This document shows, piece by piece, positions 1 through 5,026 of a stretch of DNA of 5,026 nucleotides (its first letter is position 1; every line of letters begins with the position of its first letter). Source of the DNA: Flavobacteriales bacterium (GTDB lineage Bacteria; Bacteroidota; Bacteroidia; Flavobacteriales; UBA7430). Under the pieces are notes generated by a model. That model did not search any database, was not told the DNA's origin, and saw nothing but the letters and a program-made list of their open reading frames with translations. The position numbers and the translations under genes were made by a program. Where the stretch lies: the NCBI GenBank assembly GCA_002685115.1, contig NYWQ01000024.1, positions 1 to 5,026 on the forward strand. The letters are read 5' to 3'.

Positions 1-777
1 GCGTGTTCGTTAGCATGGGCTCCAAAATTTGCCGCTGTTGGCACAAGTGTGGTCGATAATTCATCTGCTTGGCGAATGAAGGTGGGGCATAAGTTAATTG
101 TACCCGAGATTAATGCAAACGAATTAACGGCTGCGGATAAGATTATTGCAAATCCAAACTGTTCAACCATTCAAATGGTTTTGGCTTTAAATCCCTTACA
201 CAAACGATACGGTTTGGAGCGGATTATTGTTTCTACCTACCAATCTATTACTGGAACAGGTGTAAAAGCAATGCAGCAATTGCAAAATGAGGAGCAAGGT
301 TTACAAGGTGCGATGGCTTATCCTTACCCCATTTACAGAAATTGCTTGCCGCATTGCGATGACTTTACTTCTACAGGCTACACCAAAGAAGAGATGAAGT
401 TGGTACACGAAACACGTAAAATAATTGGGGATAAAAACATAGGTATTACAGCAACAGCCGTTAGAGTACCAGTAATGGATGGCCATTCTGAAAGTATTAA
501 TGTTACCTTTAAAAATGATTTTGACATGCGTACTGTTCGAACGACTCTTCATGAAGCAGACGGATTGGTTTTGCAAGACAATACTGAAATGAATACCTAC
601 CCAATGCCTAAATATGCAGCGGGTAAAGACGCTGTTTTTGTTGGTCGATTACGAAGAGATGCCTCTTTTAAAAATACGTTAAATATGTGGGTTGTATCTG
701 ACAACCTTCGCAAAGGTGCCGCCACCAATGCCGTTCAAATAGCAGAATGTCTTCTGCAGAAAGGATTTATACACTAG
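1..777 (+). CDS. asd: Aspartate-semialdehyde dehydrogenase, 5'-truncated by the window edge
   Basis: This cytoplasmic enzyme reduces aspartyl-4-phosphate to aspartate-4-semialdehyde with NADPH, the branch point toward lysine/diaminopimelate, threonine and methionine. The frame is open from base 1 and gives 258 residues to the TAG at 775-777. The family is usually about 330 residues, so roughly 70 N-terminal residues, including the glycine-rich nucleotide-binding loop, lie outside the window. A GTG at 49 could be taken as a start, but family-typical sequence (SLAWAPKFAAVGTSVVDNSS) runs straight through it, so it is internal. Visible landmarks are VDNSSAWRM, the catalytic cysteine in ANPNCSTIQ (codon 160-162), TYQSITGTG with the active-site glutamine, GHSES with the catalytic histidine (codon 484-486), and the VGRLRRD segment near 640-660. 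All expected residues of the visible part are intact, so this is a cut gene rather than a pseudogene. The identification is very secure. Confidence 0.96.
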   Translation, partial: ACSLAWAPKFAAVGTSVVDNSSAWRMKVGHKLIVPEINANELTAADKIIANPNCSTIQMVLALNPLHKRYGLERIIVSTYQSITGTGVKAMQQLQNEEQGLQGAMAYPYPIYRNCLPHCDDFTSTGYTKEEMKLVHETRKIIGDKNIGITATAVRVPVMDGHSESINVTFKNDFDMRTVRTTLHEADGLVLQDNTEMNTYPMPKYAAGKDAVFVGRLRRDASFKNTLNMWVVSDNLRKGAATNAVQIAECLLQKGFIH

Positions 778-848
778 TCCCTTTATTTTTGAATGCCTCT
801 TTTTAATTCATCTGTATAATTATAATATATTTAAATAAATTCAAATTT

Positions 849-2006
849 ATGATCCGAGTTTTAAAATTCACCTTCCAGCTACTAATATTTTTATTCATTA
901 TTGCAAACGCCTATATTTTAATAAGTGGTAAAACCTATGTTTACAAAGCCATAAAAGTGGGCTATTTAAAAGGACACAATACGGCGACCATTGAAGATTT
1001 TTCGTTTTTTGAAAATAGCGTAGTACAAAATGGAACTGCGGCACCGTGGCCAGAAGCTTCCGATTTCAATCAGAATGAAATTAGCAAAGACCTACGAGCT
1101 CGTTTAGAAAAAAACAAATCTATTGCTTTTGCGGTAATTCAAAACGACAGTCTTCGTTACGAAACGTATTGGGGAATAGGCTCTAGAAGCTCAAAAACCA
1201 ACTCTTTTTCTATGGCCAAATCTGTTGTTAGTATGCTTATTGGCGTTGCAATTCAAGAAGGATATATTGAGAGTGTCGATCAAAAGATTACCGATTTTAT
1301 TCCAGAATACAGAAGACCCGGAACGCATTTTAACTCCGAAGTAACTGTAAAACATCTGCTAACCATGAGCTCCGGATTGGATTGGGACGAAGATTACTAC
1401 AACCCCTTTGGTGTTACGGCAGAGGCCTATTTTTCTGAACATTTAAACGCGCTCATGCTCCGTTTAAACTTTACAGACAAACCCGGCGAAAAATTTCATT
1501 ACCAAAGTGGAAGCACCCAATTAATGGGACTTATTATCGAACGAGCAACGGGTAAAAAATTGAGCGAATACCTCTCTTTAAAACTTTGGCAACCTATGCA
1601 GGCAAGCCATCCAGCAGAATGGTCTTTAGACAAAAAAGGTGGTGTAGAAAAAGCCTACTGTTGTTTAAATTCCAACGCCTTGGATTTTGCCCGTTTTGGT
1701 CAACTTTACCTTGACCAAGGAAACTGGAACGGACAACAATTGATAGACTCCTCTTATGTTGCCGCCTCTTTACATCCAGATCTGTCTGCTAATTACGGCT
1801 ACTCTTGGTGGTTGTTCGAAACCGAACACAAATATCCGGTGTATGCCATGAGGGGCGTTAACGGACAATATGTAATGGTTATTCCTGCACTCGATTTAGT
1901 GGCCGTACGATTGGGTCATAAAAGAGAAAAGTATGTAAACAACAGTGTTACAGATTTAGATTTTTACCTCGAACAACTCATTTTACAATACGATACGATT
2001 GACTAG
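849..2006 (+). CDS. Membrane-anchored serine hydrolase, beta-lactamase/NylB-like family
   Basis: This 385-residue protein belongs to the serine beta-lactamase-like fold (class C / COG1680 type), which includes esterases, D-aminopeptidases, penicillin-binding proteins and 6-aminohexanoate-dimer hydrolases. Residues 5-26 form one hydrophobic segment after a short basic N-terminus, with no clear cleavage site. I infer an N-terminal anchor with the catalytic domain in the periplasm. The SxxK motif is SMAK (nucleophile Ser121, Lys124) within SFSMAKSVVSMLIGVAI, followed by the family's HLLTMSSGLDWD segment at 169-180. The second motif is Tyr218-Gln-Ser220. The usual C-terminal KTG/HTG is not obvious; GVNGQ (336-340) in a similar context probably replaces it. 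A CC pair sits at 271-272, before the family-like LDFARFGQLYL segment. The ATG follows an A/T-rich leader without Shine-Dalgarno sequence. It lies 71 bp after asd and 91 bp before the next start and is probably monocistronic. Family placement is strong; the substrate cannot be read from the sequence. Confidence 0.9.
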   Translation: MIRVLKFTFQLLIFLFIIANAYILISGKTYVYKAIKVGYLKGHNTATIEDFSFFENSVVQNGTAAPWPEASDFNQNEISKDLRARLEKNKSIAFAVIQNDSLRYETYWGIGSRSSKTNSFSMAKSVVSMLIGVAIQEGYIESVDQKITDFIPEYRRPGTHFNSEVTVKHLLTMSSGLDWDEDYYNPFGVTAEAYFSEHLNALMLRLNFTDKPGEKFHYQSGSTQLMGLIIERATGKKLSEYLSLKLWQPMQASHPAEWSLDKKGGVEKAYCCLNSNALDFARFGQLYLDQGNWNGQQLIDSSYVAASLHPDLSANYGYSWWLFETEHKYPVYAMRGVNGQYVMVIPALDLVAVRLGHKREKYVNNSVTDLDFYLEQLILQYDTID

Positions 2007-2046
2007 CTAAACCCCTGTTTTCTATAAACTTGAGTGTTATTATCTA

Positions 2047-2077
2047 TTGCTTGTTCTAAATTATAGCTATACATTTG
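2047..2077 (+). promoter_or_regulatory. Predicted Bacteroidota-type promoter for the exonuclease gene
   Basis: TACATTTG at 2070-2077 matches the Bacteroidota -7 consensus TAnnTTTG at every fixed position. A TTG at 2047-2049 lies 20 bp upstream, within the spacing known for the -33 element in this phylum. A second TTG at 2051-2053 is 16 bp away and fits less well. Transcription would begin a few bases after the box, roughly 2082-2086, leaving a leader of about 12-16 nt before the ATG at 2098. The position is in an intergenic gap just upstream of a gene, which raises its credibility, but it is a motif match only. Confidence 0.55.
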
Positions 2078-2097
2078 AAATTCAAACCGCATCGATT

Positions 2098-2823
2098 ATG
2101 AATAGCATAGATCTTCAACATATTTTATTTTTAGACATCGAAACCGTTAGTGGGGTTTCTCATTTTGAAGAATTAAGCGAGCAAATGCAATATTTATGGG
2201 CCGATAAAACAAAATGGCAAAGAAAAGAAGAGGTGTCTCCATCTGATTATTATGCGGATAGAGCCGGAATACTCGCCGAATTTGGCAAAATAGTATGTAT
2301 TTCAGTAGGATTTATTCACTACCAAGACGGCACTAAAAACTTTCGTTTGCGTTCTTTTTACCAGCACGATGAAGCGGTTTTGTTGCGAGAATTTGCAACA
2401 CTTCTTCAAGGAAATTACTTTTCGAGCACAAACCAATTGTTATGCGGACACAACTCTAAAGAATTCGACATTCCTTACATCTGTCGTCGTATGCTCATTA
2501 ATGGCATTACCTTGCCTCCCATACTTCAAATTGCAGGAAAAAAACCATGGGAAATACAACATTTAGACACCATGGAACTCTGGAAGTTTGGCGATTATAA
2601 ACATTATACTTCTATAAAACTATTGTGCGAAATATTTAACATTCCAACTCCTAAAGACGATATAGACGGGAGTATGGTAAGCGCTGTTTATTGGAAAGAA
2701 AACGATTTAAAGCGCATTGCCAACTATTGTGAAAAAGATGTACTGGCTACAGCGCAACTATTTTTGCGTTTTAGAAATGAAGATTTACTGAGAGAAGATC
2801 AAGTTGATTTTAGTTTTACCTAA
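2098..2823 (+). CDS. Predicted 3'-5' exonuclease, PolB/DnaQ-like (RNase H fold)
   Basis: This 241-residue protein is a stand-alone exonuclease domain with no attached polymerase or helicase. It resembles the predicted PolB-like 3'-5' exonucleases (Pfam DNA_pol_B_exo2 type). Motif Exo I is LDIET with Asp13 and Glu15. Exo II is GHNSKEFDIPYI with His118, Asn119 and Asp124. Exo III is NYCEKDVLAT with Tyr210 and Asp214, the YxxxD form. All four acidic metal ligands of a two-metal nuclease are present, so it should be active. The frame stays open upstream to a TTG at 2047, but I choose the ATG at 2098: the extra 17 residues look unlike the family, Exo I normally lies near the N-terminus, and a promoter box at 2070-2077 would put that TTG upstream of the transcript. 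The cytoplasmic substrate is unknown; DNA repair or nucleic-acid turnover is inference. The next gene starts 35 bp downstream but appears to have its own promoter. Confidence 0.87.
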   Translation: MNSIDLQHILFLDIETVSGVSHFEELSEQMQYLWADKTKWQRKEEVSPSDYYADRAGILAEFGKIVCISVGFIHYQDGTKNFRLRSFYQHDEAVLLREFATLLQGNYFSSTNQLLCGHNSKEFDIPYICRRMLINGITLPPILQIAGKKPWEIQHLDTMELWKFGDYKHYTSIKLLCEIFNIPTPKDDIDGSMVSAVYWKENDLKRIANYCEKDVLATAQLFLRFRNEDLLREDQVDFSFT

Positions 2824-2837
2824 ATCACTTATCTTTG
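2804..2837 (+). promoter_or_regulatory. Predicted promoter of the hmgA-hppD operon
   Basis: TATCTTTG at 2830-2837 is a perfect match to the Bacteroidota -7 consensus TAnnTTTG. The nearest suitable -33 element is TTG at 2804-2806, 23 bp upstream, at the long end of the accepted spacing, so this half is weaker. The upstream half lies inside the last codons of the exonuclease gene and the -7 box begins 6 bp after its stop. Transcription would start about 2842-2846, giving a very short A/T-rich leader before the ATG at 2859. This suggests the aromatic catabolism genes can be expressed apart from the exonuclease. Motif evidence only. Confidence 0.5.
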
Positions 2838-2858
2838 ATCATCTTAAAATAATACAAT

Positions 2859-4016
2859 ATGCCAATTTACCACAAACTAGGCGTTTTTCCTTCTAAAAGA
2901 CACACCGTGTCTAGACAAGACAACGGAGAACTTTACCAAGAAGAATTGTTTGGAACCGAAGGCTTCTCGAGCATGTCTTCCTTATTGTACCACTGCCATG
3001 CTCCAACAATGCTTAAAGCTGTTGGCAAATCTATAGACGTAAGCCCTAAGGTAGCTATTGCTAAAAACAAACTACCCAGAAGTTACAAGGGTTTTGCTAT
3101 TAAGCCTGAAGCCGATTATTTGAAGAGTAGAAAAACCATTTTATTTAACAGTGATTTACAGGTGAGTTTGGCAGCTCCAAAATCATCTATGGATTATTTT
3201 TACAAACATGGAGAGGCAGACGAGCTTATTTTTGTTCACAGAGGAACCGGGCAATTAAAAACCCCTTTTGGAAGCATACGTTTTGAATACGGCGATTATC
3301 TGGTAATTCCTAGAGGTTGCATTTATCAATTTGAATTTGATACAGAAGACAATCGCCTTTTAATTGTAGAGAGCTTTAGTCCTATTTTAACCCCTCGCAG
3401 TTACCGAAATAAGTTTGGTCAACTATTAGAACATGCTCCATTTTGCGAGCGCGACTACAAACTTCCAGAAAACTTAGAAACACATACTGAATTGGGTGAT
3501 TTCAAGATTGTAATTAAAAAACACAACCAATTAACGCCCTATACTTATGCTGCACATCCTTTTGATGTAGCTGGTTGGGACGGGTACCACTTCCCTTACG
3601 GATTTTCAATTCACAACTTTGAACCGATGACTGGCCGTGTGCATTTGCCACCACCAGTGCACCAAACTTTTGAAGGGCATAACTTTGTCGTATGTTCATT
3701 TGTTCCTCGAATGTACGATTACCACCCAAAAGCCATACCCTCGCCTTACAACCATAGTAATATAGACTCTGATGAGGTTTTGTATTATGTAGATGGCGAC
3801 TTTATGAGCCGTAATCATATTGAAAAAGGAATGTTAACTTTGCATCCAGGAGGTTTGCCACATGGCCCGCACCCTGGTGCAATGGAAAGAAGCATAGGAA
3901 AAACCTCCACAGAAGAATTAGCGGTTATGATAGACCCTTTTAAACCCTTTCAACTTACAGAGGAAGCGGTTAATATTGAGCAAGAAGGCTATTTTAAATC
4001 TTGGCTTCCAGAATAA
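2859..4016 (+). CDS. hmgA: Homogentisate 1,2-dioxygenase, short bacterial type
   Basis: This cytoplasmic non-heme Fe(II) enzyme uses O2 to open the ring of homogentisate, giving maleylacetoacetate, a central step of tyrosine and phenylalanine breakdown. At 385 residues it is the short form; the human and proteobacterial enzymes are about 430-445. The cupin-like half at about 120-175 carries FVHRGTGQLKTPFGSIRF and GDYLVIPRGCIYQFEF. The C-terminal catalytic half carries PPPVHQTFEGHNFVVCSFVP, then YNHSNIDSDEVLYYVDGDF and LHPGGLPHGPHPG. By comparison with the human iron ligands His335, Glu341 and His371, I assign His299, Glu306 and His335 here, with His268 a possible acid/base. The ATG begins MPIYHKLG, as expected for this group, and follows an A-rich leader without Shine-Dalgarno sequence. 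The next gene, hppD, makes its substrate and starts 18 bp downstream, which strongly supports the assignment. The gene appears intact. Confidence 0.93.
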   Translation: MPIYHKLGVFPSKRHTVSRQDNGELYQEELFGTEGFSSMSSLLYHCHAPTMLKAVGKSIDVSPKVAIAKNKLPRSYKGFAIKPEADYLKSRKTILFNSDLQVSLAAPKSSMDYFYKHGEADELIFVHRGTGQLKTPFGSIRFEYGDYLVIPRGCIYQFEFDTEDNRLLIVESFSPILTPRSYRNKFGQLLEHAPFCERDYKLPENLETHTELGDFKIVIKKHNQLTPYTYAAHPFDVAGWDGYHFPYGFSIHNFEPMTGRVHLPPPVHQTFEGHNFVVCSFVPRMYDYHPKAIPSPYNHSNIDSDEVLYYVDGDFMSRNHIEKGMLTLHPGGLPHGPHPGAMERSIGKTSTEELAVMIDPFKPFQLTEEAVNIEQEGYFKSWLPE

Positions 4017-4034
4017 TTAAATAATAAAAAAACA

Positions 4035-5026
4035 ATGACCAAAGACGCAACAAATTTAACAGATACTAATAACTCGATTGCTAAAATATTTCCTGAAGCA
4101 GAAGATTTTTTACCCCTATTAGGCACTGATTATGTAGAATTATACGTTGGAAATGCAAAACAATCGGCTATTTATTATAAGAACTGTTTGGGTTTTCAGT
4201 CTGTAGCCTATGCTGGTTTAGAAACGGGTGTAAAAGACCGTACTTCTTATGTGTTACAACAAGGAAAAATTAGAATCGTTTTGACTACTCCAATGGGTCC
4301 TGATGGGGCTATATCTGAGCATATTAAACTTCATGGAGATGGGGTTAAAGTAATTGCGCTGTGGGTAGATGACGCCACAAAATCCTTTGAAGAAACTACA
4401 AAAAGAGGTGCAAAGCCTTTTATGGAACCTACCACCGAGAAAGATCAGCACGGTGAGGTTGTTCGTTCCGGAATTCATACTTATGGAGACACCGTTCATA
4501 TTTTTGTAGAGCGTAAAAATTATACAGGTATTTTTTTACCGGGCTATGTAGCTCAAAAATCAACCTTTAATCCTCCGCCACTCGGTTTAAAATACATCGA
4601 CCATATGGTGGCAAATGTAGGTTGGGATGAAATGAATGTTTGGGCAGATTTTTACAACAGTACTATGGGCTTTGCCAACTTAATTACTTTTGACGATAAA
4701 GACATTTCTACCCAATACACTGCTTTAATGAGTAAGGTAATGACAAACGGAAACGGACGTGTAAAATTTCCGATTAACGAGCCTGCCGAAGGAGTGAAAA
4801 AATCTCAAATTGAAGAATACTTAGATTTTTATAAAGGAGCTGGTTGCCAACACATTGCAGTAGCCACAGATGATATTTTAACTACCGTTAAAGAAATGAC
4901 TGCTCGAGGCGTTGAGTTTTTGTATGTTCCAGGGAACTACTACGACACCGTTATAGATCGTTGTGGAGCAATAGACGAAGATTTATTAAAACTAAAAGAA
5001 CTTGGCATACTTGTGGATAGAGACGA
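4035..5026 (+). CDS. hppD: 4-Hydroxyphenylpyruvate dioxygenase, 3'-truncated by the window edge
   Basis: This cytoplasmic Fe(II) dioxygenase converts 4-hydroxyphenylpyruvate to homogentisate, the substrate of the neighbouring HmgA. From the ATG at 4035 the frame stays open to the window edge: 330 complete codons plus two bases. The family is about 360-400 residues, so some 50-60 C-terminal residues are missing. Two vicinal-oxygen-chelate halves are visible. The first starts near residue 30 (GTDYVELYVGNAKQSAIYYK) with GDTVHIFVER at 151-160. The second starts near 184 (GLKYIDHMVANV) and includes GCQHIAVATDDI. Iron ligands His190 and His273 are present; the third ligand, a C-terminal glutamate, lies beyond the edge. 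Residues 1-29 form a polar N-terminal extension before the first domain. The start lies 18 bp after hmgA, behind an A-rich leader with no promoter box, so the two are co-transcribed. Hydroxymandelate synthase shares this fold, but the hmgA neighbour makes HppD much more likely. Confidence 0.94.
   Translation, partial: MTKDATNLTDTNNSIAKIFPEAEDFLPLLGTDYVELYVGNAKQSAIYYKNCLGFQSVAYAGLETGVKDRTSYVLQQGKIRIVLTTPMGPDGAISEHIKLHGDGVKVIALWVDDATKSFEETTKRGAKPFMEPTTEKDQHGEVVRSGIHTYGDTVHIFVERKNYTGIFLPGYVAQKSTFNPPPLGLKYIDHMVANVGWDEMNVWADFYNSTMGFANLITFDDKDISTQYTALMSKVMTNGNGRVKFPINEPAEGVKKSQIEEYLDFYKGAGCQHIAVATDDILTTVKEMTARGVEFLYVPGNYYDTVIDRCGAIDEDLLKLKELGILVDRD

Noticed and set aside
49..51. GTG as the start of asd
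   Set aside because: The frame is open to base 1, and the residues before the GTG match the family, so the gene begins left of the window.
301..576. Minus-strand reading frame inside asd; similar ones at 3514-3729 and 4254-4499
   Set aside because: These are antisense shadows of conserved enzymes, with no family resemblance or start signals.
760..790. Possible asd terminator: AAAGG at 760-764 pairing with CCTTT at 780-784, then a short T run
   Set aside because: The stem is only five base pairs with a 15-base loop, starts inside the coding sequence and has low stability; too weak to list.
778..848. Promoter for the serine hydrolase in the AT-rich gap, including TATATTTA at 826-833 and the palindrome TATAATTATA at 815-824
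   Set aside because: TATATTTA lacks the final G of the -7 consensus, and the only TTTG upstream (788-791) is 34 bp away. The palindrome is what such AT-rich sequence gives by chance. A promoter is likely here but I cannot place it.
2369..2566. Overlapping + strand reading frame of 65 codons inside the exonuclease gene
   Set aside because: It lies wholly within a well-supported gene in another frame and has no recognisable features.
2836..2841. TGATCA palindrome just after the hmgA -7 box, considered as an operator
   Set aside because: Six bases with no extension of the symmetry is expected by chance and too short for a repressor site.

Overview
The window looks like a chromosomal stretch from a member of Bacteroidota, most likely class Flavobacteriia. 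The evidence is AT-rich DNA, A/T-rich leaders without a Shine-Dalgarno sequence before every start codon, two perfect matches to the Bacteroidota -7 promoter box (TAnnTTTG), and proteins that read like their flavobacterial homologues. The genus cannot be read from this sequence. All five genes lie on the + strand, and coding sequence fills nearly the whole window.

Layout. (1) Positions 1-777 hold the C-terminal three quarters of aspartate-semialdehyde dehydrogenase (asd), cut by the left edge. (2) Positions 849-2006 hold a membrane-anchored serine hydrolase of the beta-lactamase/NylB-like family, substrate unknown. (3) Positions 2098-2823 hold a stand-alone 3'-5' exonuclease with a PolB/DnaQ-like fold. 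Its start is moved from an upstream TTG to the ATG at 2098 because a promoter overlaps the upstream candidate. (4) Positions 2859-4016 hold homogentisate 1,2-dioxygenase of the short bacterial type (hmgA). (5) From 4035 to the right edge lies 4-hydroxyphenylpyruvate dioxygenase (hppD), missing about its last 50-60 residues.

How the genes work together. hmgA and hppD are 18 bp apart with no promoter-like box between them and form the start of a tyrosine-catabolism operon. HppD converts 4-hydroxyphenylpyruvate to homogentisate, and HmgA opens the homogentisate ring to maleylacetoacetate, so gene order is the reverse of reaction order. The operon appears to have its own promoter, whose upstream half lies inside the end of the exonuclease gene. 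The asd, serine hydrolase and exonuclease genes show no clear functional link to this pathway or to one another.

The gaps are short (71, 91, 35 and 18 bp). I found no RNA genes, mobile elements, CRISPR arrays or long repeats, and nothing that amounts to a new biological system. The items worth a second look are the promoter placements, the metal-site spacing in HmgA, the divergent third motif of the serine hydrolase, and the poorly characterised exonuclease.
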